A DNA stretch of 64,000 nucleotides from Otis tarda. Its lineage: Eukaryota > Chordata > Aves > Otidiformes > Otididae. The notes under the pieces are model-generated. The model did not search any database and was not told the origin of the DNA. It saw only the letters and a list, made by a program, of their open reading frames with translations. The DNA lies in NCBI GenBank assembly GCA_026413225.1, contig CM048554.1, positions 50,765,963-50,829,962 of the forward strand. Direction: 5' to 3'. The number at the start of each line of letters is the position of its first letter. Position 1 is the stretch's first letter. This document shows, piece after piece, positions 49,201 through 61,352 of this stretch. Position numbers and translations under genes: made by a program.

Positions 49201-50725
49201 TAGGGAAAGCTCATTGTGGCATATAGTAACAGCACCATCATCTTTGACATGCAGGAGTTGTCCTGAGTTTACAAACTCTGTGCTCAGTGATATTAAAAAT
49301 CTGGGTTTGTTTTTAAGATGTGAAGCAATAAGGCTGCCAATATCCAGGAAACAGTTCCAAGAAAAATTTGCTTCATTAGCCATGGATCTGAGGCCCCTTC
49401 TGAGAACATATCATCACCTCAGCGGTAAGGAGAGGCAGATTGGGTGAAAGCATAGGAATGCTCACCAGCTGGACCACCAAAACATGCAGCAGGTGGTCAG
49501 GAAGTAGCTTGCTGAAGGTGCAGCTGCTTGGCTCTGCTGAATGTGAAGAGCCAGTCCCAGGAAGGCATGCTGGAAAAAAGCTTCTGCAGGAGGGCAGTAC
49601 TGTATGAAGGAGAGCTTATAAGCACTAGCCGGTCCTAGGCGGTTAGGATAAGCTGTTAGGCTCTTCCTGGAGCAGCTGGGGGTTGTGTATTAACCCAAGA
49701 GGGCACTGCCTACCAAACACATGCTCTCTGAGATAGGCCTCCTCTACTCCCTTCAGGTGGGGAGTAAATACATTACTCGAGCCCCATATGATGCAATATA
49801 CTTCCTACTAAATATTCAATTGCTTGCACCTGCTAGGGCTTAGGGTATGAGCTCCCCTCATGCTCTCATTTTGCCTTGTTTGCAGTGCTGCCTGGTGCTC
49901 AAGGAGCATTTCCCTTGTACGGCTGAAGCAGCTCTTAAAAAGTCACAGGGCCTACACGGTGCTGCACTCATTGGTCCCAGGGGCTGTTAGATGTGTGAGA
50001 ATTTGCATAACCTCAACACAGGAGTGATGTCTTTCTGGCCTGGCTCAGGTGTGGATACTCACTGGTATTTTTTTCCTACTGCTGCTTTGTACCGAAAATT
50101 CCTCTTCTCCTCATGGTATGCCTAACACTGAAAGCATGACAGGAAGCAAAAGGGAGCACACAAACCTTTGCTGTCCCATAGAATAAGAAACAGATTCAAT
50201 TTTATTTGTTCTTCTGGGAATCATGGAAGCAGCTGTGAACTGGGAAGACCTGCTGCTCCTGAGGCTGCTCTCAGCTGAAATAAAGCAGTCTCAGTCACTG
50301 CTTTCATAAACCTGCCGATCAGTGTAGGGTCTGGAATTAGAGCTGGATTGGTGAAACACTGGTCGATAAGGTTGAGCACAGCTTTTGTGTAACTTAGAAA
50401 AAAGAGGTCTAGTTTTGTCCTCATGAGTCTGTTTATGCATGCTCCTAACTGCCCCTTTCAGCTCAATTCTCACATGAAAGGATGAGGGGAAAAACAAAAC
50501 AAAATTATTCCAGCTACTCTCAGATTTTGAAAGATGATTTTATGAGTGTCCTTTCTAATTGTAAACACCAGCAGGGCATTCAGATGTGGGAGAGTTGGAG
50601 ACCACATGAAAACTTTGGTAGTTACATAGGATCAAGCGAGTTTGAGATACTTCCAGGAGACGACTAGCTACAGAGAAGACCAGCTAGCGTTATTTATGTG
50701 TGTGGCTGCTTAGCGTCAGTTGAAC
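40201..50725. other. Gene-free AT-rich unique sequence
   Basis: No gene is recognised across 10.5 kb. Contents include an A-plus-T-rich low-complexity patch at about 46195-46240, an imperfect inverted repeat at 47869-47915, A runs near 47694-47709 and 48211-48227, and a GC-richer stretch at about 48940-49080. A weak L2/MIR-like end (TGCCAGGCACCACTGAAGCC, near 47328-47347) was noted but not called. Confidence 0.6.
47869..47915. repeat. Imperfect 13-bp inverted repeat with AT-rich loop
   Basis: The left arm 47869-47881 (ATGCACCTAACAT) pairs with the right arm 47903-47915 (ATGTTGGGTGCAT) with a single T-G wobble. The 21-nt spacer is itself A-rich then T-rich and could extend the fold. The whole structure is about 47 nt, short for a miRNA precursor. 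Confidence 0.8.
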
Positions 50726-50813
50726 AGAATCATAGAATCGTTTAGGCTGGAAGAAGCCTTTAAGACCATTGAGTCCAACCATTAACCTAGCACTGCCAAA
50801 TCCACCACTAAGC
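50726..50813 (-). mobile_element. CR1 LINE 3'-end fragment abutted by another CR1
   Basis: The first 88 bp carry a CR1 3' terminus (AGAATCATAGAATCGTTTAG) and the block AACCTAGCACTGCCAAATCC, the subfamily also seen at 32676-32905. The match stops exactly where the next CR1 terminus starts (50814). Either the second element inserted into this one, or this copy was simply 5'-truncated at that point. I could not find a convincing continuation of it after 52103. Confidence 0.85.
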
Positions 50814-52103
50814 CATAGAATCATAGAATGGTAAGGGTTGGAAGGGACCTTCAAAGATCATCTAGTCCAACCCCCCTGCAAGGAGCAGGGACATCCCTGA
50901 CTAGATCAGGTTGCTCAGAGCCTCATCCAACCTGGCCTTGAACGTCTCCAGGGATGGGGCATCCACCACCTCTCTGGGCAGCCTGTTCCAGTGCTCTACA
51001 ACCCTCATTGTAAAAAATTTTTTTCCTAATTTCCAATCTAAATCTACCCCCCTCTATTTTAAAACCATTACCCCTAGTCCTGTCGCAACAGGCCCTACTG
51101 AACAGCCTCTCCCCATCTTTCTTGTAGGCCCCCTTGAGGTACTGGAAGACCACTATGAGGTCTCCCCAGAACCTCCTCTTCTCCAGGCTGAACAACCCCA
51201 ATTCTCTCAGCCTGTCCTCATAGGAGAGGTGCTGCAGCCCTCTGATCATCTTTGTGGCCCTCCTCTGGACCTTTTCCAACTGGTCCATGTCCTTCTTGTG
51301 TTGGGGGCTCCAGAACTGGACACAGTACTCCAGGTGGAGTCTCACCAGGGCAGAGTAGAGGGGCAGAATCACCTCCCTCGACCTGCTGGCCACGCTCCTC
51401 TTGATGCAGCCCAGGATGCGGTTGGCCTTCTGGGCCGCAAGGGCACATTGCCGGCTCATGTTGAGCTTCTCGTCCACCATTACTCCCAATCCTTCTCCTC
51501 AGGGCTGGTCTCGATCCATTCTCTGCCCAGCCTGTATTTGTGCCTGGGATTGCCATGACCCAGGTGCAGGACCTTGCACTTGGCCTGGTTGAACTTCATG
51601 AGGTTGGCATGGACCCACCTCTCCAGCCTGTCAAGGTCCCTCTGGATGGCATCCCTCCCTTCCAGCATGTCGACAGCATCACACAGCTTGGTGTCATTTG
51701 CGATCTTGCTGAGGGTGCACTCTATCCCACTGTCCATGTCGCCGACAAAGCTGTTGAACAGGGCCGGGCCCAACATGGACCCCCGAGGAATGCCACTCAT
51801 CACCGGTCTCCACTTGGACATTGAGCTGTTGACCACCACTCTCTGAGTGCGGCCATGCAGCCAACTCCTTATCCACTGAGTGGTCTGTCCATCAAACCCG
51901 TATCTCTCCAGTTTAGAGAGAAGGATGTTGTGTGGGACAGTATCAAATGCCTTGCACAAGTCCAGGTAGATGATATCCGTTACTCGTCCCTTGTCCTCTG
52001 ATGCTGTCAGCCCGTCATAGAAGGCCACCAAGTTGGTCAGGCACGATCTGCCCTTGGTGAAGGCATGTTGGCTGTCACCAACCACCTCCTTGCTCTCCAT
52101 GTG
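50814..52103 (-). mobile_element. CR1 LINE, 5'-truncated within the RT domain (minus strand)
   Basis: About 1.29 kb of CR1 from the 3' terminus (CATAGAATCATAGAATGG, 50814-50831) up to the [13 protein letters not shown] region of the reverse transcriptase near 52103, beyond which similarity to CR1 is lost. It keeps the tail sequence GCTCCTTGCAGGGG, read on the minus strand, whereas the 15-kb and 61-kb copies have GCTCTTGCAGGGG. Its ORF2 is damaged (see the pseudogene entry). Confidence 0.93.
50923..52103 (-). pseudogene. CR1 ORF2 reverse-transcriptase remnant, frameshifted and catalytically damaged
   Basis: Two overlapping minus-strand frames make up the ORF2 remnant. The upstream one (52103 down to about 51485) covers [20 protein letters not shown], motif [15 protein letters not shown], motif B as [11 protein letters not shown] (usual [11 protein letters not shown]) and motif C as IAND where the active form has FADD, so one catalytic aspartate is replaced by asparagine. 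A one-base loss near 51488 (CCCAATCC, compared with CCCAAGTCC in other copies) shifts the frame at EEKD. The downstream frame (51489-50923) continues with [20 protein letters not shown] to [20 protein letters not shown] and then loses the normal C-terminus by a further shift. The copy is dead as a polymerase. Confidence 0.88.
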
Positions 52104-55100
52104 TTCACACCTCAGTGAGGAACAGGGTGAAAGACGGAAAATTTCCATTTTTGCAGCTGCTACGAGCTGCCATGGCAGTAAGGCAGATTGTTATGAGGAC
52201 AGTGGTACATCTGCTTCCCTGTTTATGGCAATGAACCAGACTCTCTCCATAGTTCCAGCTCCCTTGTGCTGCTCACGTAGTGCAAAGGGATGCTAATAAG
52301 TCCACACATACCTCATAAAGAATTAATGTTTTAGAGGGAAAAAATAATCAACACTCACCTAAGCATGCTAGACTTGAGTTCCCTTCATGTGGCTTCTTCT
52401 CTTATTCATACACAATGAAGGGCAAATTTTGGGAGTAGTGGTGCACTGCTACAACCATCCACTAATGGCCTATTCCAAAATTACAGTTTAGCACAACTTG
52501 GTAATTACTGTTCTCCATAGGAGGGAGTGAAATGCCTTTAAAATGGCTCCTAAGAACATATCGAAGGGAGCCCTTGCACAGGAAAGGATTTAACCCCAAA
52601 GGTTTGAAAAGGAAAAAGAAGAAATCTTTGATCTTGATCATTCTGCTACAGCCTGAGCTCACAGCTCAGGGCAGAGACATTGGCCTCTCATATCTTCAGA
52701 GCCTGGGATGGCTGCATGCCAAGCAAGAGCTCTGCAGTCCAAGCATAAGGACGGCTCTAAATAACACCGGCTACCAACAGCCCAGAGGGCAGGAGTGCAA
52801 GAGCGAAGAATGAAGTGGGGCGAGCAGTAGCATTGCCATGTGTCCTGTTTTGGCAGCAAAAAGAGGTGGTGTTTTTGAGAATGCTATGTCTAAGTTGTCT
52901 CTCAAAATAACATAATCCTCTCATTTCCTGCTGCACCAGTTTTAAGGTCGCTTTGGTCTTCTGGGGCAGTGCAAAGCTGGTGTAGCTCCATAGGGGAGAA
53001 TCTTGGCTATCCCTCTTAGAGCAAAGCTTGACTCTCTGAGATGTTGTAGAAAGGAACATGAATCTCAGTAACCCTCTGAAAGTGCAGTATACACAAATAA
53101 TCTTTGTGCCTGCAATTCTCTCCTGGCCTAAATGCTAAGGCAATTTTTAATGAGGATTTGGCTCTGAGTGCGTGTTTCCATGAAATGCTTACAATCTTCT
53201 TTTCCAGCCCCCACAATAATACCTATGTGCACACAAATAATAAAGCCCTGTGTACAAATATGCAGAGCCACATGCCAGTTCTTCAGCTTTCCAGCCCTTC
53301 GAAGGGGTCCAGCAGAGTGGCATTAGAGAAGGGGCAGGAGGGGAGCTAAGACGCTGACACCCAGGGCAAGGAGCACAGAAGAGCATATTGCATCGCTTTG
53401 TCAGATGGGATCTTTACTTTGGCAGAGAAGACAGAGCTATAGACTGACAGAAAGTGTTTATTACCCGGACAGCAAGAAGACAACAGTGAAAAGATCAAGG
53501 CCTGTTAAAGCAGGATACAGCTGTCCCCAGAGAACTTGATCCCGGCCAACGGGCTTTGGCAAGGAATGGTTCACATATGATAGCTGCGTTTCGCTGTGGA
53601 CGACTGCCTAAATCCCAGCTTAAAGTAGCTGAGTGCTCCACTCCCTCTCATATGATGATATCTCAGCCTGATAAGTCTAGGAGAGAGGGATGCAAAAATA
53701 ACTAAAAATTAGGTTTTATCTGTTTTTTGAAATATCTATTCTATTTTCATTATGAAAATAAATATATGGGGGAATGGATGGCCATCACCTTTTGCTTCCT
53801 TAAGGTTTGAAGAAGATAGGGTGGGAGGAGAAAAAGGCATGCTGAAATGAGGAAGAGAGGAAAACTGCAAAATGTAGATCTTCTATCCTAAAATTAATAT
53901 GTTTAATGATAATAAGAGGAGCACCAAGAGATCATGCAACATTTCAGCAAATAAATAACATTCACTGACTTCTCAAAAATTAGCATTATCTCTAAGAAGA
54001 AATTAGTTATAACAAATAATTAAGGTAATGCTACAAGGTTTTTCTCTACTTACAAGACAAACAAAATGATAGAGTGTTTCTGTGCAGGAAAATATAACCT
54101 CGAAAAATTAGTGCTTGTCTCTTGGGGAGATGCAAAACATGAATAAAGAAGATCGGGAAGTGGAAGTGTCCACATCAACAGAACAGACCGTCACAGGGAT
54201 AAAGGTACCTGGAAGGGTCCAAAAGGCAACTGACTCTGTGCAGCTCAGTTGCTTATTGGTGTGAAGTCTTTATGACCAGAAAGCCCTTTGACATTAACAA
54301 TTCTACTGGGCAGTGACAGTGACATCAAGTGGATATATTAGTGAATTAAACAACTGAGTTACTCTGATACAGGAGATACTGTATTTTAATAATAATTCAT
54401 CTGAAAAGTGTTTATATTATAAGAAAGAATGAAAAGTGGCCTGCCTTTTGAGAGACTTTTTGTGTTCATATGCGCAGCACCTCCTCCGTGCCTCTTCATA
54501 TGGAGAGTAACTCCCACTTTATTTATTTGAACAGGGGAATGGGGAAATTTTCCAAAGAGACTGAGAAAAGAGTAAAAAAAATTAGAAGCTTCATCCTTCC
54601 AGATACAAATAGCAACCGTTCATGAATGCAGAATTAGTTTGGGAAAACTCAGATGCATAAAATAGGGCTGCCCCAGGCTGTTTTAACTTCTTCACAACAG
54701 TGTTGTAGTAGCTGTTTAGTTATCCAGTAATGCCAAGCAACTGCTGACAACTTCATTATCCACAAAGTATGCATGCATGCACCCTGAATGAGCCCACTGC
54801 AAATGTACTCGCATCATTAAATTTAGAGTAAGGCACCAAAGCATTTTTAAAATACATTGGAACTCTTCAGTGAGAAGACTTTTTTTTTCCTCTGTATGTG
54901 AGTACAAATATTCAAATGCAAAACTGTCAGCATAGCTTTATTCTAAGAAAAAGACCACAGCACTTTCACCCTGAAAGTGGTGGCAGGGTCTCTCTTATCC
55001 TCGTCTGCCAACACCTCTGTTCCAGCCATGTGCTCCCATGTGACCAATACTCCCATTTCAGTGTAAGTGCCTGCCACTCATTGGGATTTTTCTTTATTAG

Positions 55101-58100
55101 GACATTTTATTAGAGGGTTTACTGCTTACTCAGCACTACTGGAATAGCGCCTTGCAAATGAAATCAACAACAATGGTCAGGTCTGTAGTGGATTTTGTGG
55201 AATACCTATACTCTCTTTTGAGAACTAAAAACAGGCTTGCGTTTCTGTCTTGATTTTTCATCGCTATAAGCCCTTGGTGTTTTAAACCTAGATGAGTTGG
55301 TGGCACAAGTTTCGATGACATGGCTCAATAAAAGCTAGTCCAGATGTCCGTAAAACTTATTTTTGGACCACCTACAGGTTGCTCTGTGCAACTAGGGTGG
55401 TTCACAACTTTGCTCTCTTTTTTGGATGAAAGCAGACAAAAAAAGGAGATGAGAGGATCAAAGAAGGCAAGCTCTTGTCTCGTGTTTTGTTCAAGGCCTT
55501 GATGGCTCTTTCCCTCAGCTTTCATCCTTAGAAACAGCATTCCCTCAGACTGCATGTTTGCTCTAAAGGAACAAATGTCTTCATTTGCTCATTTCTATAT
55601 GAGCACATCAGTGCACACCCTCTGTCTTCTCAGAGGCCTGAGCCTCACAGAGGTGCCCAGCCTTTGCTGAAGCAGACTATTCTAAAAATCATTAGTAGAG
55701 CTAAACACAGTAACACCATCTCTGTGCTTCAGCTTCCAAGACCAGTCATCTTCTGCTTTCCAATAAATGCTGAGGAAAATAGGTGTTAAAAAACACCTTT
55801 ATAACTTACTGCCAGTGTAACTTTGCTGTAGATGTGTAAGTGAAAGTGGGAGTTAATTTCCTTCAGAATAAACTTTAGAAAAGCTTACAGTAGCTCCTGT
55901 CTTACTGTTGACCAGTACCTTGTAAAGGAATTATTTTTTGAAAGAGTATGGAGAAAAATAGAATGCAAATACTGCTGTAAGTAAATCTGAGATTCCTTGC
56001 CTTCTGAACACTTGAGGTTTCTGGAGGGAAAAAAAAAAAAAGAAAAGAAAAGAGAAGAAACTCTCTATTTTCTGTTGTAGAGTTGTAAACCATTTGCTTG
56101 AATGCTTTAAAGATCACGGCTAACTTTCTCCCATTTAAATCTAGATGAACAAGCTTTCTTCCCCACAAAACCATTGTAATGTACTCAGGCAAGGAAAACG
56201 TGGAAAAGCCAAGACATTTGTATAGCTTTAGTATAAATGAAGAATAATTACTGTGTAGGTAAATACTAATTTCAAAGAGTGTGCTAATGCAATGTAAACT
56301 TGCATGATATCTGCATTTTGTAGTACAGATTTCATGTCAATGTCAAAGAAAGAATAATGCCTAACAATTAGAGTTTGTGATGCTGTCACTAGGAGGAAAG
56401 GATTTCATTGCATGTCTACAGGGATTGTCTTATGAGGCCATTTGGATGCAAGATTGTGATGGCAAAACTATTCCACTGTATGTCTAGACCCTATGACTGT
56501 TGCATTACAATGCTGTTAGGGTGCTGGGGCATAAAGATTTTACTACAATCATTCTGAAGCTAATATGCCCAAATAGGATGATCTCAGTGTAGCTCGTCTG
56601 CCCAATAAATTTAAAGGAAAAAAAGATAAAAAGAATTTAAAATCCCCAAACAATATTGAAGATTGTTAAGGTTTGAGAAGAGCACTCCATTTTAGTAAGG
56701 TGCGTAAGCTCAGATTCTTCCATATTATTATAGCCAGCTGGTTCATGAAACTATAGGATGTGACGCATACAGTTGGAGTGGAGTATCCTAATTTGCGAGA
56801 TATTCTAAACCTTCCATTTTTGAGATGTTTTGGCATTTGAACTTAGGTAGCTCTGCTGTTTCTAGAGCTCCTGGAGGGAATACCATACATATTCTTGAAA
56901 CCCTTCTCAGATGTAAAATGTTTAATAATTTCTATTAGCTGCTTTAATGCCCTATTCGTACAGGGTTAAAGTTGATTCATGGGGTCGCACACCCTTTAAG
57001 AATATCCAATATATCTGTATTTACATTTTCAAAGATAAAAACCATGAAGTTAAAGTACATACCATTGCCTGCCTGAAGGCCTTAACTCTGCCCCCAGACT
57101 TAAGAGCAGTACAGCTAATGGGAACGTGTACGTATGCTGCAGCCACGGTACTTGTCTGACATACCATCCCCTTGGCAACCCCTTGTCTCATTTATCTTCT
57201 TGAATGCTCAGCTAACCTTCTGTATGTTATAGGCAGCTGCTCTGATTGGCACAGATGTTAATTAAACTAGGTAGTAACAGTACACACAGTACTGTCGGCC
57301 CTTGGAGCTAAAAGAGATCCTAGTCTCCACCACCATCCTACTGCTGTGCTCAGTTATGTGCATTGTGGAAGGAGTGAAGCAAAATAATCTTATCCATGTT
57401 CCTGAGATTTGTAACAGTCTATAACACACCTGATGATGGCAGAAGTGGGGACAAGGCAAGCATCAACTGGTGGCAACAGGTAGCGAATGGAGGGTACTGG
57501 AGAGTGGGAGATGCAGATGAAACATTATTAATCTGATGATCACTAATCCTGACCTAAATTAAATTTGTTTTCTCTGCCCATGGTTAGAAGTTTCTTCTTC
57601 CTCATTTGTGCACTGTAGTCTACGATTTTCCATGTTGTCAAGTTGAGTATTTTTCAGGGTGAAATATGGCATGAGGATAAAGACAGAAAACTACAAGAAA
57701 TAAACTAATACATACTTCAGCTCTATTTGCTTTTCTTAAATTTTGCAACTGATATTCTGGGAGGGTCTAAAGTATTTCTCTCCTAGAAATTTTCACAGTC
57801 ACTTTCCTCGTTATTAAAGAAAATCACAGCTATAAGGTTGTCATAACTGTGAGAAAGCCAAATCAGGAAGTTTCCTCTGAAAATCCCATTGCCATTCTAC
57901 TATAACACCCATTCACAGAATGCTGCAAAGGGCAGGATGAACTCCCAGGACAGTGCTGATACATGAACCTAGTTGAACACAGTACTTTTAAAAGCCATAC
58001 ACTTACTTCAACATGAGTAAGTCCCTGTCCAATGCTCTGATCTGCAGTGGAGCACTAGTCTTTCTGCACCCATCTAAATGGCTCTCTCTGCTGGGACACC

Positions 58101-59431
58101 TTGCATCCAACCATGCTGAAGACACCACCTGAACCTTGATTTTTTAAAATTCTGGCTGCTGCAGAAAGTCACTGAAGAATTGGTATTGGATAAGAGTGAT
58201 TGAAAACAAGTATGTCAGTTTATGATTGGATCCGTCACTGAACTTCAAACATGCATGGCAAAGAGAGAAGAAAAAATAATTCTTGGGTGTCACCTATCTC
58301 TTTGAGAATGCCATGAGAATTCCTTCCTCAAAGGGTTCAGAGCACCATTTTTACTTCAGATCTAAATAAGCACAAAGATATTTGAGAACCCAGAAAATAC
58401 GTGGAATGTACATGTCAGTAAAAATGGTTTGATAGGACGGAGGGAATGTATTTTATATCATTTTGACTAACTGCTTTAGATTCACTGGTTTCTAGGTAAG
58501 GTTAAAAGTAAGATTGGAAATTGGCCTATTGTTGATGTTTAAGCAGATACTCCAAGTCTGAGAGTGTCTGGACCAGACTTGTCTGCAATCAAAGCTGTAT
58601 ACTGCTTTGTGGGCAATGAACAAAGGTTCTCTGCACTCGTATGTAAGAAATTACTTGCTGGCGACTCTGCAGCCGTTGTTCAGCCTTCCTTCTCATCAGT
58701 CCTCTCACACAGTTCTGTGGAGCACTGCAGCTCCAAAAGTGCTCTCTTTCCCATGATGTGCAACCTGAATACTTAAGGCTGTTAAAGGTCTCAGAGGATG
58801 TTACCAGACTCAAGTCATTACTCCTCTCCCCAGCCAACATGCTGCTTAAGAACTTTATGCTCTGTTTGCCTTAATCCTCCTTGCTGGTGCAGTTAGATGT
58901 GGCGTGCTTCCCCTTTCCTTCTCCTACCAGTTGTAACTTCAAATATGCCAGAATATGACCCAGTTTTATTGTAACGGTGTACTGTTTGCTGCACACAGAG
59001 GAGGTAGGAAGCTCCTCTAAGCTCCCTGTCTTTTTTAATCATAGGAATCCTATGGTTAGTCTCACACATCCTGTGCTGAGCTCATCTGAACTGCACTTCT
59101 GTCAAAGTAGAGAAACACTGGTGCCATTACAATTTTTAAAGTAAAATATTTGGCTTTATGTGCCATTGGAGAGCCTGCTCTTGAACTGCAAACATTATAT
59201 AGGTAGAACTGAATATTAGATTCTTCTATTTCCAAAAATGAATTAAAATAAGTCTTTCTATCCACTTGAAACACTGCTTTGCCAAGACATTTCTGATCAA
59301 TAACCATGTTCCTACACTATTACTCTGTTTAGTGCTATCACCACATACTTTCTGTAGCTGGTGAAACTGCTCAGTTTAATTTCATGGTTTCACATTCTGC
59401 AAACAGAACCCAGAAGAAAAAAGGAAGACAC
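52104..59431. other. Gene-free AT-rich unique sequence
   Basis: No gene or recognisable transposon is seen over 7.3 kb. A 38-nt homopurine tract lies at 56023-56060. Several 60-100-codon open frames on both strands lack domains and overlap each other. Confidence 0.62.
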
Positions 59432-60582
59432 TGTTGTAGTTTTGCCCCATTTGGGACCAAGCTACGCAATCTCTTGCTCACTCTTCTGGCCCTCTGAGGG
59501 AATGGGGGAGAGATAATATGACAAAAAGCCTGAGGTTTGAGATAAGGACAGGGAGAGATCATTCAAGTTACCATTATGGGCAAAACTGACTTGACTTGGG
59601 GAAAACTATTTAAATTTATTATTATTATTAATAAAACCAAAGCAGGATAATAAGAGAGAGAACAAAAACAACTTTCCCCTGCCCCTCCCTCTTCCCAGGC
59701 TTAACTTAATTTCAAACTATCTCTACCTCCTTCTCCCCTCCCCTGAGCGGCACAGGGGGAATACGGCATGAGGGCTGCAGTCAGTTCATCACATGTTGCT
59801 TTCCATCGCTCCTTCCTCCTTGGGGAAGAACTCCTCACATTCCTCCCCTGCTCCAGTGTGTGGTCCCTCCCATGGGCTACAGTCCTTCACTAACTGCTCC
59901 AGCATGGGTCCTTTTCCACGGGGTGCAGTCCCTCTGGAACAGCTGCCTCAGCACGGGCCCTCTCCATGGGCCACAGCCTCCTTCAGGCTTCCGCCTGCTC
60001 TCCCATGGCTCCACAGGCTGCAGGTGAATCTCTGCTCCTCCATGGACCTCCATGGGCTGTAGGGGGACACCGTGCCCCACCATGGGCTGCACCACCGGCT
60101 GCAGGGGAATCTTGGCCAGGAGCAGCATTACTCCTGTCCCTCCTTCTTCACTGAGCTTGGTGTCTGCAGCCCTTCCTCTCACAAGAAATTCTTCACAATC
60201 AGCTCAGGCAGACGCCTCTCATATCCTCTTCACGTCTCCTCTCTTCACTTCTTGTGGCCAGGCCAGGCAGAGTCAGGCCCAGTCGGCCACCCAGCGGGAG
60301 GCCAGAGGGTGAGGCCCGCAAGGCCCACAAGGCTCGTGCCTCCCCTTCTATGCCCCCACTCAGCGTCTTCACTGCTTTTCTTTTTCTTTTTTTTTTAATT
60401 TTCACCTTCTTAAATATGTTATCACAGAGGTGTTATCACTGTTGACAATGAGCTTGGCCCTGGCCAGTGGTGGGTCTACCCTAGACCCGTCCAGGTCCCC
60501 CAGACAAAGAGGAAACTTCTAGCAGCTTCTCACAGAAGCTGCCACTGTAGCCCCCTGCAGCTACACAAAGCCAGCACAGACA
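59432..60582 (-). mobile_element. Endogenous-retrovirus LTR, probably solo (minus strand)
   Basis: This 1.15-kb block resembles, from memory, an LTR family common in bird genomes. Read on the minus strand it starts TGTCTGTGCTGGCTTTGTG, has the conserved GCAGCTTCTGTGAGAAGCTG segment and a TGTGATAACATATTTAAGAA segment. A central region follows with repeated CAGCCCATGG / TGCAGCC-type units, then TGTGATGAACTGAC. An AATAAA polyadenylation signal (plus-strand 59615-59620) precedes GACTTGGGG-like and GAGAGATCATTC-like downstream sequence, and the block ends CTACAACA at 59432. The TG...CA ends fit an LTR. I see no target-site duplication and no gag, pol or env sequence beside it, so it is probably a solo LTR left by recombination. 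The exact family is not assigned. Confidence 0.62.
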
Positions 60583-61092
60583 TTGTCTAGGAGGTGAAGC
60601 AAACACCAAAGCCCAGACAGTACATATCCAAACTTCATAATTAATAAGGTTTCAGCTCCACTTCTAAAGAGCTTAAATCATTTATCTCTATTTAGTTGCC
60701 AGAAAGATCTCAATGTTCTTATATTAAATATAATATATATACATATATATAATTTTATTTTCCTGAGTGGGTTCCAAAAACAGACCATCAGCTCTAAGAA
60801 GTACTTTTTAATACGTCCATCATATGACAACATTTGGTTGAAATATTTGCATGCCATATAGTTTAGAGTAGCTTCTTTTCTTTTTTCCAGGCAAGAGCTA
60901 AAAATTTTACTACAATATTAAGAAATTTTAATCGTTGTTAAAAGGTTCCCTAATGACTATAATAAAGGACAATATTTTATTGATGTCAGCAACTAGCAGT
61001 TGACTTATGAAGTACTACTTTTTAATCTTCTGGTTTTCTTCTGGTTCTTATATAGTTTTGCTTCAGTTCTTAAGAAGTTCTTCTTTTAAAAT
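60583..61092. other. Gene-free AT-rich spacer
   Basis: This spacer between the LTR and the first CR1 copy is AT-rich and includes an (AT)n-like stretch at about 60727-60753. Nothing else is recognised. Confidence 0.7.
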
Positions 61093-61327
61093 AGAGGGAG
61101 GTAGACTTAGATTAGATATTAGGAAAAATTTTTTTACACTGAGGGTGGTAGAACACTAGAACAGGTTGCCCAGAGAGGTGGTGGATGCCCCATCCCTGGA
61201 AACGTTCAAGGCCAGGCTGGATGAGGCTCTGAGCAACCTGATCTAGTGGGGGATGTCCCTGCTCCTTGCAGGGGGACTGGACTAGATGACCTTTGAAGAT
61301 CCCTTCCAACCCTTACCATTCTATGAT
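61093..61327 (+). mobile_element. CR1 LINE 3' fragment (plus strand)
   Basis: This 235-bp CR1 end begins at GAGGGAGGTAGACTTAGATT, within the last 70 codons of ORF2, and runs through [12 protein letters not shown] and EALSNLI, the stop codon and the 3' untranslated region to one ATTCTATG unit (61318-61325). A TGG-to-TAG change in the VVEHWNRL segment (61157-61159) interrupts the frame. It keeps GCTCCTTGCAGGGG in the tail. It lies 25 bp upstream of, and on the same strand as, the next CR1 copy. Confidence 0.9.
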
Positions 61328-61352
61328 CCTTAAAGCAAAACCTTCTGATGCA

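Noticed and set aside
50911-51558. 215-codon plus-strand open frame
   Set aside because: It lies wholly antisense to a minus-strand CR1 ORF2 and repeats the peptide seen antisense to the other CR1 copies; not called as a gene.
59960-60130. Repeated CATGGGCTGCAG-like units read as a separate minisatellite or CRISPR-like array
   Set aside because: The units are irregular, without unique spacers of constant length, and fall inside the LTR-like element.
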